Assembly: GCA_964594125.1 (NCBI GenBank) | Contig: CAZQLL010000007.1 | Location: forward strand, 65,517 to 129,516 | From: CAVRZJ01 sp964594125 | GTDB lineage: Bacteria > Acidobacteriota > Thermoanaerobaculia > Thermoanaerobaculales > Thermoanaerobaculaceae | Direction of reading: 5' to 3' | Length of the DNA: 64,000 bases | Part shown: positions 1 to 9,306 of the stretch, piece by piece | How the letters are laid out: every line of letters begins with the position of its first letter | How positions within the stretch are numbered: position 1 is the first letter of the stretch | Program-made: the position numbers and the translations under genes | Notes under the pieces: generated by a model | Told to the model about the DNA's origin: nothing | What the model saw: only the letters and a program-made list of their open reading frames with translations | The model's database searches: none

Positions 1-1
1 G

Positions 2-2497
2 ACCGCCTCCGGCGAGCTCGCCGTGAGTGCGGCCGCGCTCGAGAACGGGCGCTACCGCGTGACGCTCGACGCCGCCGGCGACGTCGCCTCGATCCGCGAC
101 AAGCGGCTCGACCGCGAGCTGCTCGCCGCGCCGCTGCGCCTGCAGCTCCTCGACGACGAGCCGGAGCAGTGGTCCGCCTGGGAGATCGACTACGCGGACA
201 TCTCCGCCACGCCAAAGGCGGTCGTCGCCGGCCCGGTGCGCGTGCGCGTGGTCGAGCGCGGCTCGGCGCGCGTGGCGGTCGAGGTGACCCGCGAGACGCT
301 CGGCTCGACGTTCGTGCAGCGCGTGACCCTCGCCGCCGGCGCCGCCGGCGACCGCGTCGAGGTCGAGCACGCGGTCGACTGGCGTTCGCCCGGGACGCTC
401 CTGAAGGCGGCGTTCCCGCTCGCCGCCGCCAACCCGACCGCGACGTACGACCTCGGCCTCGGCGCCGTCGAGCGCGGCGTCAATCGCCCGAACTTGTACG
501 AGGTGCCGGCGCAGCGTTGGACCGACCTGACGGCGCCCGACGGCTCGTTCGGCGTGGCGTTGATCAACGACTCGAAGTACGGCTGGGACCACCCGGACGC
601 CGCGACGCTGCGCCTGACGCTCCTGCACACGCCGCGCATCATGCGCTCGTGGAGCTGGCTCGACGACCAGGCGTCGCTGGACCTCGGCCGCCACCGCGTC
701 CGCCTCGCGCTCGCCGGCCACAGCGGCGACTGGCGGCAGGGAGAGGTGCCGTTCCACGCCGACCGCTTCAACCAGCCGCTCGTCGCCTGGCAGGCGCCGG
801 CACACGCCGGTGCGCTCGGCCGCAGCTTCTCGCTGCTCGCGGTGGAGGGCGCCGGGGGCGCCGCGCCGTTGGTGGCGGTGCGGGCGCTCAAGCTCGCAGA
901 GGAGAGCGACGAGGTCGTCGTGCGGCTGCAGGAGCTCTCCGGCAGGCCGCAGGCAGGTGTCCGGCTGCGCCTGGCGCGGCCGGTGGTCGCGCTGCGCGAG
1001 CTCAACGGCGCCGAGGAGGCGGTCGCGGAGCACGGCACGAGCGGCGCGCTGCCGCAGCCGCTGCCGCCGCTCGCGCTCGCGGACGGCGCCGTCTCTCTCG
1101 GGCTCGCGCCGTTCCGGCCGCGCACGCTCGCCCTCACCCTCGCTCCGGCGCCGGTGGCGCTGGCGCCCGCCGAATCCACTCCGCTCGATCTGCCGTGGAA
1201 CCGCGACGGAATCAGCGACGACGGCGACGGAGGCGACGGCGACCTCGACGGCGCCGGCCGCACGCTCGCCGGCGAGCTGCTGCCGGCGACGTTCGTCTCC
1301 GGCGGCGTCGCCTTCCGCACCGGGCCGCGCGCACCGGGCGCGGCGAATGTGGCCGCCTGCCGGGGCCAGCGCCTGGAGCTGCCCGCCGGCGGCCACGACA
1401 CGCTCCATCTCGCCGCCGCCGCGGTCGGCGGCGACCGCGCGGCCGCCTTCGCGGTCGACGGCGTGCCGATGACGCTCGCCGTGCACGACTGGGCCGAGCC
1501 GCTGGCGCAGTGGGACAGCCGGCTGGTCGCCGGCCGCCTCGTGCACGACCCGGCGGCGATGGCGCCGGCGTACGAGAAGGCACAGCCCCTGGCGTGGGTC
1601 GGTACCCACCGCCACGGTCCCGGCGGCGCCAACGAGGCCTACGCGCTCACCCACGTCTACCGCTACCGCATCCCGCTGCCTCCCGGCGCGCGCACGGTCA
1701 CGTTGCCCGACGACCCCGGCGTGTTCGTCGTCGCGGCCACCGCGGTGCGCGGCGAGCAGCCGCTGGCGGCGGGGCCGGCCGGCGGCGACCGCCGCACGGT
1801 CGTGCACGTCGCCACCGGACAGCGCGTGTTCACCGACACGCTGGCCGTCACGCTCACCTCGCCGACGCCGGGTGCGGTGATCCGCTACACCCTCGACGGC
1901 AACGCACCCGGCGAGGCGTCGCCGTGCTACACCGGACCGGTCGTGCTCGCCGACAGCGCGACGCTCACCGCGCGCGCGTTCGCGCCGGGGTACGACAGCT
2001 CGTTCGCGGCGGCGGCAACGTTCACCCGCTCGGCGTTGCGCCCGGCCGACGCGCCGCTCGCGGCCGCCGCCGGCAAGCCCGGCGTCGAGTGCTCGCTGTA
2101 CGAGGGCGAGTGGCGGAAGTTGCCCGACTTCTCGACCCTCACGCCGGTGCGAACGGTCACGCTCCCGGGCGTCGGCCTGCCGCCGGATCGTCCCGAGACG
2201 AGGTTCGGCATGGTGTGCCGCGGCGAGCTCGCGGTCGCGCGCGACGGCGTCTACACCCTCGGCCTGCGCTCCGACGACGGCAGCCGCCTGTACCTCGGCG
2301 GGGAGCTGCTGATCGACAGCGATGGCACCCACGACCTCGAGGAGCGCTGCGTCGAGGCGGCGCTCGCCGCCGGCCGGCACGCGTTCCGCGTCGAGTACTT
2401 CCAGTGGTCGTACGACGCCGCCCTCGAGCTCTGGCTCGGCGGCCCCGGCCGCCGCTGGTCGCGCCTGGGGGTGGAGCCGGCGCAGGCGGCGCGGTGA
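2..2497 (+). CDS. GH38 alpha-mannosidase-type protein, C-terminal part (5' end outside window)
   Basis: The reading frame is open from base 2, so the N-terminal catalytic domain lies upstream of the window. About 831 residues are visible. The first ~270 match the beta-sandwich region C-terminal to GH38 mannosidases (for example NRPNLYEVPAQRW, LINDSKYGWDHPDAATLRLTL). Next come a region of ~200 residues that looks like a galactose-binding fold, a chitobiase/hexosaminidase C-terminal-like Ig module at about 609-667 (TPGAVIRYTLDGNAPGE), and a PA14-like module at about 695-825 (YTLGLRSDDGSRLYLGGELL). The likely role is hydrolysis of alpha-mannosides, with the added modules binding carbohydrate. 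A GTG at 23 could be read as a start, but homology continues through it. The stop TGA overlaps the GTG of the next gene (GTGA), suggesting co-transcription. The family call is confident; the substrate is not known. Confidence 0.82.
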   Translation, partial: TASGELAVSAAALENGRYRVTLDAAGDVASIRDKRLDRELLAAPLRLQLLDDEPEQWSAWEIDYADISATPKAVVAGPVRVRVVERGSARVAVEVTRETLGSTFVQRVTLAAGAAGDRVEVEHAVDWRSPGTLLKAAFPLAAANPTATYDLGLGAVERGVNRPNLYEVPAQRWTDLTAPDGSFGVALINDSKYGWDHPDAATLRLTLLHTPRIMRSWSWLDDQASLDLGRHRVRLALAGHSGDWRQGEVPFHADRFNQPLVAWQAPAHAGALGRSFSLLAVEGAGGAAPLVAVRALKLAEESDEVVVRLQELSGRPQAGVRLRLARPVVALRELNGAEEAVAEHGTSGALPQPLPPLALADGAVSLGLAPFRPRTLALTLAPAPVALAPAESTPLDLPWNRDGISDDGDGGDGDLDGAGRTLAGELLPATFVSGGVAFRTGPRAPGAANVAACRGQRLELPAGGHDTLHLAAAAVGGDRAAAFAVDGVPMTLAVHDWAEPLAQWDSRLVAGRLVHDPAAMAPAYEKAQPLAWVGTHRHGPGGANEAYALTHVYRYRIPLPPGARTVTLPDDPGVFVVAATAVRGEQPLAAGPAGGDRRTVVHVATGQRVFTDTLAVTLTSPTPGAVIRYTLDGNAPGEASPCYTGPVVLADSATLTARAFAPGYDSSFAAAATFTRSALRPADAPLAAAAGKPGVECSLYEGEWRKLPDFSTLTPVRTVTLPGVGLPPDRPETRFGMVCRGELAVARDGVYTLGLRSDDGSRLYLGGELLIDSDGTHDLEERCVEAALAAGRHAFRVEYFQWSYDAALELWLGGPGRRWSRLGVEPAQAAR

Positions 2498-4197
2498 GCG
2501 GCGCGCCGGGCCCACCGCACCGCCCACCGGCGGCGAGGGCGCGCGCGGCGCTCGCCGCCCTCGCGCTCCTGGCGGCGGCGGTGTGGGGGGTCTACGGCCG
2601 GCGCCTCGACGCGCCGTTCATCGCCGACGACTGGTTGGCGGTGGTTACCAACGACTCGATCCGCCGCCTCACCCCGCTGTTCGGGGACGCTGCCGTGCGC
2701 GGTCCGCTCAACCCCGACATCGACCTGCCGGTGACGGCGCGGCCGCTGACCAACCTCTCCTTCGCGCTCAACTACCGCGCCGGCGGCCTCGATCCGCGCG
2801 GCTATCGCGTCGTCAACATCGCGCTTCACACGCTCGCGGCGTGGCTGCTGTGGGCGATCGCGCGCCGGGCGATCCGCCGCGGCGCCGCGGACGGCGCCTG
2901 CGCCCACGCGGCGGACCTGCTGGCGACGGCGATCACGCTGCTGTGGGCGGTGCATCCGCTGCTCACCGAGGCGGTGTTCTACGTCACCCAGCGCAGCGAG
3001 CTGCTCGTCGGTGTGAGCTACCTCGCCACGCTGTACGCCTCCCTGCGCCACTGGGACGCCGCCACGCCGCCGGCGCGCCGGGCTTGGCTCGCCGCCGCCG
3101 CTCTCGCCTGTTTCACCGGGGCGGCGTGCAAGGAGGTGATCGTCACCGCGCCGGCGGTGGTGCTGCTGCTGCACCTCACGCTGTACCGCGACCGGCCGCC
3201 GGCGTCAAGCTGGCCGCTGTACGCGGCGCTGCTGCCGAGCTGGGTGCTGCTGCTGGCGCTGCAGTGGGACGCGCCGCATCGCATGAGCTCCGGCTTCGGC
3301 CTCGGTGTGTCGTTGGCGGACTGGTGGCTGACGCAGGCGGGGGTGCTCCTGATGTACCTCAGGCTCGCCGTGTACCCGTGGCCGCTGGTCGTCCTCTACG
3401 ACCTGCCGTGGGCCGACCCGCCCGCGGTCGCCTGGGCGCACGCGGCGGCGGTCGCCGCACTCGCGCTCGCCGCGCTCGGCCTCGTCGTGCGGCGGCACTG
3501 GGCCGGGCTGCTGCTCGGCGGAGCGCTGGTGATCCTCTCGCCCACGCACGTCGTGCCGATGATCACCGAGGTCGCCGCGGAGCGCCGCATGTACCTGCCG
3601 CTGGCAGCGCTGGCCGCGCTCGCGGTGCTCGCCGTCCACGCGCTGCTCCGCCGCGCCGCCGCGCGGCCGGCTACGGACGCGCCGCCCGGGCGGGCGCCGG
3701 CGGTCGTGGCGTGCGCGCTCTCGGCAGCGCTTGCAGCGGTCTACGCCGCCGCCAGCATCGGCCGGATCGCGGCGTTCGCCGAACCGCTGGCGCTGTGGAC
3801 CGAGGTTGCCGCCGCGCAGCCGCGAAACGCCCGCGCCCAGCACAACGCCGCGGTCGAGCTGGCGATGGCCGGGCGGCTCGACGAAGCGGTCGCCCGTTTC
3901 CGCCTGGCGATCGCCGCGCGGCCGGAGTTCGCGCAGTCGCACCACGGGCTCGGCATGGCGCTGCTCCACACCGGCGCGCTCGCCGAGGGGATCGCGCACC
4001 TCGAGATCGCGGCCCGTCTCGACCCCGGGTCCGCCGCCTATGCGCTCGCGCTCGGCGAGGCGCTGCTCGCCGCCGGCCGCCCCGCCGATGCGCTCGCCCC
4101 GCTCGAGCGCGCGCTCGCGCTGCAGCCGGGCTCGGTGCCGGCACGGGCCGCCCTTGCCGAGGCGCGGCGTGCCGTCGCTTCCGCCGCGCCGCGGTAG
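2494..4197 (+). CDS. TMTC-like polytopic membrane protein with C-terminal TPR repeats
   Basis: 567 aa. The GTG start overlaps the upstream stop by 4 bp. It has an N-terminal hydrophobic anchor, then an acidic extracytoplasmic motif FIADDW near residue 45 that resembles the catalytic Asp loop of GT-C glycosyltransferases. About ten membrane segments follow, with the family signature HPLLTEAVFYVTQRSELL, and the last ~120 residues hold TPR units (NARAQHNAAVELAMAG, FAQSHHGLGMALLHTG). Bacterial proteins of this architecture are related to the eukaryotic TMTC O-mannosyltransferases, so transfer of a lipid-linked sugar to exported protein is possible but unproven. The pairing with a mannosidase-family gene fits glycan handling. 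The gene converges on the next one with 11 bp between the stops. Confidence 0.75.
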   Translation: MSGAPGPPHRPPAARARAALAALALLAAAVWGVYGRRLDAPFIADDWLAVVTNDSIRRLTPLFGDAAVRGPLNPDIDLPVTARPLTNLSFALNYRAGGLDPRGYRVVNIALHTLAAWLLWAIARRAIRRGAADGACAHAADLLATAITLLWAVHPLLTEAVFYVTQRSELLVGVSYLATLYASLRHWDAATPPARRAWLAAAALACFTGAACKEVIVTAPAVVLLLHLTLYRDRPPASSWPLYAALLPSWVLLLALQWDAPHRMSSGFGLGVSLADWWLTQAGVLLMYLRLAVYPWPLVVLYDLPWADPPAVAWAHAAAVAALALAALGLVVRRHWAGLLLGGALVILSPTHVVPMITEVAAERRMYLPLAALAALAVLAVHALLRRAAARPATDAPPGRAPAVVACALSAALAAVYAAASIGRIAAFAEPLALWTEVAAAQPRNARAQHNAAVELAMAGRLDEAVARFRLAIAARPEFAQSHHGLGMALLHTGALAEGIAHLEIAARLDPGSAAYALALGEALLAAGRPADALAPLERALALQPGSVPARAALAEARRAVASAAPR

Positions 4198-4208
4198 CGG
4201 CTCGTGAT

Positions 4209-5075
4209 CTACGGGCGGATCCGCTTGTTGGCAACCAGGGTACAGGTGATCGGGTTGATCTCGTACGGGTTGCCGGCGTAATCGCGCGGCACGGTGAGAA
4301 GCTGGCCAGTGAGTACCAACGCGTCCCAGGTCGGCGGGCAGACGCCGACACGGGCCCGATAGCTGCGCAGCAGTGGCTCGAGCAGCTCGCGGTCGCGCGC
4401 CACGATGACGTCGTACAGGTGACTGCGCGTGAGGTACTCCTCGCCCGGCGTGGTGGCCTCGGCGAGCGCCTGCTCCCAGTAGGCGATCGAGTCGGCGATC
4501 TCCCACGAGTCCGCTCGGTCTCTCCACACTCCGAGGGCGCGGCGGATGCGGTGATGCGCATCCGGGTGGCGGACCGCGATCTCGGCGTAGCGGACGGCAA
4601 GCTCGGTGTCGCGGAAGCCGAGGTAGCAGTCCCAGGCGGCGGTCTCGGCGAGCTGCCACGAGTCCGGCATCGCCGCGATCCCCTTGTCGTACAGGCGCGT
4701 CACCGCCTTCTTCTTCTCCTCGAGGGTGCCGGGGGCCTCGACCTGCATGATCAGGGCGCCCATGCGGTAGGCGTCGAAGTGGCGCGGATCGAGGTCGGTG
4801 ATCAGGTCGAACACCTTCTCGAGGTAAAGGAACCGCTCGTTCCTGGCGAACTGCGAGTAGTACTGGATCGCCCACAGGTAGACCATGTCCGCCATCAGGC
4901 CGTCGTTTCCGAGGGCGAGCAGCCTCAGCATCGACGCCGAGGGGAGGTAGAGGAGGTGCTTGCCCAGCGGGTCCACCCGCGGCAGACCCCGCAGGTGGTG
5001 CTCGGCGGCGACAGCGCTGGCGAGCAGCACCGCCGCCGCGGCCCACCCGCGCATCGTCCGCAGCGTCCCGCTCAC
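4209..5075 (-). CDS. Exported TPR-like protein encoded with an ABC-2 exporter
   Basis: 288 aa from the GTG at 5075, which overlaps the stop of the permease gene (GTGA). An in-frame ATG at 5054 would give 281 aa. Both starts leave an N-terminal hydrophobic signal segment (MRGWAAAAVLLASAVAA) with no clear lipobox. The body is alpha-helical with TPR-like units (DPRHFDAYRMGALIM, ELAVRYAEIAVRHPDA), and short conserved blocks (GNDGLMADMVYLWAIQYY) are seen in proteins encoded beside NatAB-type exporters. Its role is unknown. Translational coupling to the permease suggests an accessory subunit on the outer face of the membrane. Confidence 0.7.
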   Translation of the reverse strand: MSGTLRTMRGWAAAAVLLASAVAAEHHLRGLPRVDPLGKHLLYLPSASMLRLLALGNDGLMADMVYLWAIQYYSQFARNERFLYLEKVFDLITDLDPRHFDAYRMGALIMQVEAPGTLEEKKKAVTRLYDKGIAAMPDSWQLAETAAWDCYLGFRDTELAVRYAEIAVRHPDAHHRIRRALGVWRDRADSWEIADSIAYWEQALAEATTPGEEYLTRSHLYDVIVARDRELLEPLLRSYRARVGVCPPTWDALVLTGQLLTVPRDYAGNPYEINPITCTLVANKRIRP

Positions 5076-5839
5076 ATCAAGTCCTTGCGGCGGAAGTGGA
5101 GGCAGGCGAGCACGAGCACCAGCCCCGCGTAGAGCGCACCGTACACCAGGCTCCACGCCACCACCGCGACCGGCACCGGCAGCGCGTGGACCGCCTCGGC
5201 CTTGAAGTTGAAGCGCTCGAGGTCGGGAAGCAGATAGTATGCGGCCGCCACCGCGGCACGCCCGGCCCGGCTCGGGAGGTGCCGGGTGAGCATCCAGATG
5301 TCCTCCGAGACGTGGCCGATGACGTACACCGCGAGCGTCAGCACGGAGCCGAGGATCGGCCGCGTGATCACCGCGAACAGCACCGCGAACGCCGCCAGCA
5401 CCGCCATCTCGACCAGCGTCATCGCGGCGGCGAGCAGCAGCCGGGGGTCCACGCCGGCGCCGTACACCGCGACCACCAGGAAGAACAGCACGGTCATCAG
5501 CGCCAGGTTGACGAGCACCGTGAGCATGAGGCCGAGGTACTTCCCTACCAGGAACTGCCAGCGCTCCACCGGCTTGGCGAGGATGGTGAATACCATCCGG
5601 CTGTCCACCTCGCGGCTGATCAGCAGCACGCTCATCATTACCGCGATCAGCATCGAGAAGAACTGGATGCCGGCGAGGCCGAGGTCCTTGATCACCTTCC
5701 CCTCGTCGCCGACGGTGAGCAGGCCGAGCAGCTTCGAGCCGATCAGGATGACCACCGAGAAGCCGAGGAAGAGGTAGAGGATGCGGTCGCGCAGCGCCTC
5801 GCGGAAGGTGTTGCGTGCGATGGCGGCGATCACGCTCAT
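5072..5839 (-). CDS. ABC-2 type transporter permease
   Basis: 255 aa. The ATG at 5839 forms ATGA with the stop of the ATPase gene. The start MSVIAAIARNTFREALRDRILYLFL is typical of the NatB/NosY-like ABC-2 family. Six hydrophobic segments are visible, with the conserved loop ISREVDSRMVFTILAKPVERWQFLVGKYLG after the second. It forms the membrane half of the exporter whose ATPase is directly upstream. Coupling on both sides (ATPase, permease, TPR protein) indicates one transport unit. The substrate cannot be deduced; the glycan genes upstream make an envelope component possible. Confidence 0.88.
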   Translation of the reverse strand: MSVIAAIARNTFREALRDRILYLFLGFSVVILIGSKLLGLLTVGDEGKVIKDLGLAGIQFFSMLIAVMMSVLLISREVDSRMVFTILAKPVERWQFLVGKYLGLMLTVLVNLALMTVLFFLVVAVYGAGVDPRLLLAAAMTLVEMAVLAAFAVLFAVITRPILGSVLTLAVYVIGHVSEDIWMLTRHLPSRAGRAAVAAAYYLLPDLERFNFKAEAVHALPVPVAVVAWSLVYGALYAGLVLVLACLHFRRKDLM

Positions 5840-6759
5840 GGCGTCCCCCTGCCGCTCGAGCGCAGCAGGAACGCCTCGAGCGAGCTGCGTACCGGCGCCA
5901 GCGAGACGACGCGGACGCCGGCCTGGCTGAGCTCGCGCACGAGGTCGTCGCGGCGCTCGGCGCTCACCCGCAGCCACGACACGTCGCTCCCCGCGTGGCT
6001 CGCGGTGACCGGCGTGCGCGGCGGCGCTGGGAGCGTGCCGACGAACGTCACCTCGTACGCCTCGGCCTCGTCGGCGAGCAGGTCGCGCACCGTGCCGACC
6101 GACCGCACCTCGCCGTCGACCAGCACCGCGGCGCGGTCGCAGATCGTCTCCACGTCGGGGATGATGTGCGTGCTAAAGAACACCGTGGTGCCGAGCCGCT
6201 TCTGCTCGAGGATGAGGTCGCGCACGTCCGAGCGCCCGAGGGGATCGAGGCCGCTCATCGGCTCGTCGAGGATCAGAAGCTCCGGCTCGCCGAGCAGCGC
6301 CTGCGCGAGCGACACCCGCTGCAGCATCCCCTTGCTGTAGGTCCGCATCGGGCGGCCGGCGTGCGCCGCCATGCCGACCTTCTCCAGCAGGGCGCCGGCG
6401 CGCGCGCGGGCGACGCGCTGTGGCACCTGCAGCAGCGCGGCGCAGAACTCGAGGAACTCGATGCCCGAAAGGTGCTGGTAGAACGCCGGGCTCTCGGGTG
6501 CGAAACCGAGCCGCCGCCGCGCCGCCGTCGCCGTGTGCGGCAGCCCGCACACCGTGATCTCGCCGGCGTCGGGGCGCACCAGCCCGAGGATCGCCTTGAT
6601 CGTCGTCGTCTTGCCGGCGCCGTTGGGCCCCAGGAAGCCGAACACCTCGCCCGCGCCGACCGCGAACGTGACCCCGCGCAGCGCCCGCACCGGCGCCTCG
6701 AACAGCCCCGGGTGGAAGGTTTTGCGGAGATCACGGACGTGCAGCTTGGGTTCCTGCAT
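5836..6759 (-). CDS. ABC transporter ATP-binding protein (CcmA/NatA type)
   Basis: 307 aa from the ATG at 6759. It has Walker A (GPNGAGKTTTI), Q-loop region (GFAPESPAFYQHLSGIEFLEF), signature (YSKGMLQRVSLAQALL), Walker B (LLILDEPMSGLDP) and switch His (FFSTHII). A C-terminal extension of about 90 residues is typical of the CcmA/NatA group that drives ABC-2 exporters. It is coupled to the permease gene by a 4-bp overlap. An 86-bp gap separates it from the upstream glycosyltransferase gene, and that gap contains a possible -10 element, so the export unit may have its own promoter. Confidence 0.93.
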   Translation of the reverse strand: MQEPKLHVRDLRKTFHPGLFEAPVRALRGVTFAVGAGEVFGFLGPNGAGKTTTIKAILGLVRPDAGEITVCGLPHTATAARRRLGFAPESPAFYQHLSGIEFLEFCAALLQVPQRVARARAGALLEKVGMAAHAGRPMRTYSKGMLQRVSLAQALLGEPELLILDEPMSGLDPLGRSDVRDLILEQKRLGTTVFFSTHIIPDVETICDRAAVLVDGEVRSVGTVRDLLADEAEAYEVTFVGTLPAPPRTPVTASHAGSDVSWLRVSAERRDDLVRELSQAGVRVVSLAPVRSSLEAFLLRSSGRGTP

Positions 6760-6844
6760 GGCTCCCTCGCCCGGCGCCGGCGGCCCCCGACGGCGGCGCT
6801 CCCGCACCGCCCCTTCGGCCGCTCGACACGCGCTTCGCTGCCGA

Positions 6845-6850
6845 ATTATA
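6845..6850 (-). promoter_or_regulatory. Possible -10 element ahead of the ABC exporter genes
   Basis: A perfect TATAAT on the minus strand overlaps the TAA stop of the GT4 gene and lies about 85 bp before the ATPase start. No good -35 hexamer is found 16-18 bp upstream, so it is only a candidate. It stands out because AT-rich hexamers are rare in this GC-rich sequence. Confidence 0.3.
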
Positions 6851-8003
6851 GCCACTGTGCGGGCGCTGCCGGGCTTTGCCGCAACGCCTCGTAGAGGACC
6901 TCCTGCTGCCGCACCATGGTGTCGCGCTCGAACTCTTCGAGACCGGCCGCGGCGGCAGCCGCCAGGCGCTCGCGCAACGCCGCGTCGCCGAGCAGCGCCG
7001 CGACACGCTCCGCGAGCGCCGCGACGTCGCCCTCGCGCACCAGAAAGCCGTTGACGCCGTCGTGCACCACCTCGTCGACGCCGTCGACCGCCATGGCGGC
7101 GACCGGCACGCCGGCCGCGCGCGCCTCGACCAGCGCGCGCGGCAGGCCCTCGAAACGCGACGTCAGCGTCGCGACGGTGGCGGCGTCGAGCAGCGCCGGT
7201 ACGTCGCGCCGCCACCCCGGCAGGTGCAGCCGCCCCGCGAGCCCGGCAGCGCGCCGCAGCGCCTCGAGCGCCGGCCGCAGTTCGCCGTCGCCGGCCAGCA
7301 CGAAGTGCGCCGCCGGAAAGCGGCGCACGAGCCGGGCCGCGAGCTCGACGAAGCGCTCCGGCGCCTTCTGCGGCTTGAAGCACGCCACCTGCAGCACCAG
7401 CGGCACGCCGGCGGGGATGCCGAGCTCCCGGCGCACCGCCGCGCCGCCGGCACGCTCGCGGAAGGCGCGCAGCACGATCCCTGAGCGGATCACGCTGGCG
7501 CGCTCGGGGTCGAGCAGCCCGAGGCCGACCCCCTCCTTGAGGTTGCGGCGCGACACCGCGATGAAGTGGTCCGTGAAGCGCGCCGCCAGCCGCTCGGCGG
7601 CGAGAAACGCCCAGCGCACCGGCGCGCCCTGGTGCGCGCCGAACCCGAACCCATGGATCGAGTGCACGGTGGCCGGCACGCCCTCCAGGCGCGCCGCCAG
7701 CCGGCCGAGAACCCCCGCCTTCGACGAGTGCGTGTGCACGATGTCCGGCTGGAAGGCCCGGATCGCGCCGCGCAGCTCGGCGAGCGCAGCGCGGTCGGCG
7801 CCCGGGCGCACCTCGCGCACCAGATGGGGCAGCGAGAACAAGCGCAGGTCGGCGATCCTCCGCGCCTCCCCGTCGAGCTCGGCGCCGACGCCGCAGGCGA
7901 GCGCCACCTCGAAGCGTCCGCGGTCGAGCAGCGTGACGGTATCGAGGGTGTTGCGCTGCGCCCCGCCGAGCTCGAGCAGGGTGATCGCGTGCAGCACGCG
8001 CAT
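6846..8003 (-). CDS. Glycosyltransferase family 4 (GT-B fold)
   Basis: 385 aa from the ATG at 8003 (MRVLHAITLLELGGAQRNTL). A GTG at 8012 overlapping the upstream stop would add three residues. The N-terminal acceptor domain carries the GGAQ glycine loop and DIVHTHSSKAGVLGRLAA. The C-terminal donor domain has VLQVACFKPQKAPERFVE, the E-x7-E region (SRFEGLPRALVEARAAGVPV) and NGFLVREGD. It probably transfers a sugar from a nucleotide donor onto a growing lipid-linked glycan in the cytoplasm. It belongs to the minus-strand glycan run and is followed by the exporter genes. Confidence 0.88.
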   Translation of the reverse strand: MRVLHAITLLELGGAQRNTLDTVTLLDRGRFEVALACGVGAELDGEARRIADLRLFSLPHLVREVRPGADRAALAELRGAIRAFQPDIVHTHSSKAGVLGRLAARLEGVPATVHSIHGFGFGAHQGAPVRWAFLAAERLAARFTDHFIAVSRRNLKEGVGLGLLDPERASVIRSGIVLRAFRERAGGAAVRRELGIPAGVPLVLQVACFKPQKAPERFVELAARLVRRFPAAHFVLAGDGELRPALEALRRAAGLAGRLHLPGWRRDVPALLDAATVATLTSRFEGLPRALVEARAAGVPVAAMAVDGVDEVVHDGVNGFLVREGDVAALAERVAALLGDAALRERLAAAAAAGLEEFERDTMVRQQEVLYEALRQSPAAPAQWL

Positions 8004-8008
8004 GCGGC

Positions 8009-9292
8009 TCACGGCGCCAGCCGGCGCGCCACCGCGGCGCCGTCCCACAGCGCGTCCTCCATCGTCGAGTACTTCCACTCCGCCCAGCGGCCGGCCAGCA
8101 GCACGCCGGCGGCGCGGAAGGCGTCGCGCAGCGCCGCCACCGCCGCCGGGCGCGCGCGGTCGAACACGACGTAGGCGGGATCGATGCGGGCGAGCGCCGT
8201 CGTCGCGATCGCACCGCGGTCGCGCAGCAGCCCGAGCGCGGCGAGGCCGTCGAGGCAGCGCTCGACGAGGCCGGCGGCGGGCTCCGCGCCGGCCGGGACA
8301 CTGCACTCCACCGACAGCGTGTGGCACCCGGGCGGCGCGAGGTCGCCGTGATTGGAGGGGATGCCGACGCGGTAGAACGGGTAGCGCTCCTCCGGCACGT
8401 ACAGCCAGTGCTCGCGCCGCGGCGGCGCGCCGCGCACCCCGAGGTTGAGGTTGATCACCGCGACCGCTCGCAGGTGCGCCGCCGCCGCGCGCGCCGGAGC
8501 CGGCAGGTCGACGGCCATCGCCGCCAGGTGCGACAGCGGCGCGGTGGCTACCAGCGCGTCCCACCGCAGGCGCTCGCCCGAGGCGAGCTCGAGCTCGCGC
8601 TCCGCCAGCGAAAGCCGCACCACCTCGGCGCCGAGGCGCACCTCGCCGGCGCCGGCCGCGAGCGCCTCGGCGAGGCACTGGATGCCGCCGCGCCGCGGGT
8701 AGAGGAACGTCGCGTTGTACCCGATACGCCCGCGGTAGAGCCCGAGCGCGCCGTCGATCACGTCGGCGAGCGCCGGCCGCGGCACGTAGCGCCCGACCCA
8801 CTCGGTGGTCAGCTCCTCCGGCTCGGCGCAGTACAGCTTGCGGTTGTAAGGGAAAAAGAAGTGGCGCGCGAACCCGGCGCCGAAGCGCGCCGTGACCCAC
8901 TCCGCGAAGCTCGCCGGGTCGGCCGCCGGCGGCCCCGCGAGCTGCGCCTCGACGAAGCCGAGCAGGCAGTCGCGGCGGACCGCCGCGGGCAGGCGATGGG
9001 TGTGGATCTGCAGCGGGTACGGCGTCACCTTCCCTGCGAGCGCGATCCCGGCGCGGCGGCGGTGGGGGCGCAGCGCGCGCCGCACCCCGAGCTCGGTGAG
9101 CAGCGGCTCGCTGTCGGGCCGGCCGAGGTGCAGCAGGTGCCCGGTGAGGTCGAAGTGGAAACCGTCCTGCGCGAGCGAGCGGCAGGCGCCGCCCACGCTT
9201 TCGCCACGCTCGAGCACGCGGACGCCGACGCCGCGGCGGCCGAGGTGCCACGCGGCCGACAGGCCGGTGAGCCCCGCGCCGACGACCACCAC
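8009..9292 (-). CDS. FAD-dependent amine-oxidase/UDP-galactopyranose-mutase-like protein
   Basis: 427 aa if the GTG at 9292 is used. The protein would then begin with the dinucleotide-binding motif VVVVGAGLTGLSAAWHLG. An in-frame ATG at 9470 would add about 59 residues, but that stretch runs through five perfect hairpins and codes for low-complexity sequence, so I prefer 9292. Other motifs are ERGESVGGACRS, FDLTGHLLHLG, FFFPYNRKLYC and the C-terminal FAD contact AGRWAEWKYSTMEDA. Such proteins in polysaccharide loci resemble UGM and protoporphyrinogen-oxidase-like enzymes acting on nucleotide sugars or isoprenoid-linked intermediates. The exact reaction is unknown. Confidence 0.75.
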   Translation of the reverse strand: MVVVGAGLTGLSAAWHLGRRGVGVRVLERGESVGGACRSLAQDGFHFDLTGHLLHLGRPDSEPLLTELGVRRALRPHRRRAGIALAGKVTPYPLQIHTHRLPAAVRRDCLLGFVEAQLAGPPAADPASFAEWVTARFGAGFARHFFFPYNRKLYCAEPEELTTEWVGRYVPRPALADVIDGALGLYRGRIGYNATFLYPRRGGIQCLAEALAAGAGEVRLGAEVVRLSLAERELELASGERLRWDALVATAPLSHLAAMAVDLPAPARAAAAHLRAVAVINLNLGVRGAPPRREHWLYVPEERYPFYRVGIPSNHGDLAPPGCHTLSVECSVPAGAEPAAGLVERCLDGLAALGLLRDRGAIATTALARIDPAYVVFDRARPAAVAALRDAFRAAGVLLAGRWAEWKYSTMEDALWDGAAVARRLAP

Positions 9293-9306
9293 GCGCTTGG
9301 GAGCTT

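Noticed and set aside
169..2493. Long open frames antisense to or out of frame with the first gene and many others
   Set aside because: They are Arg/Ala/Pro-rich, show no domain, and arise because GC-rich codons leave few stops. Every such frame overlapping a gene with clear motifs was dropped.
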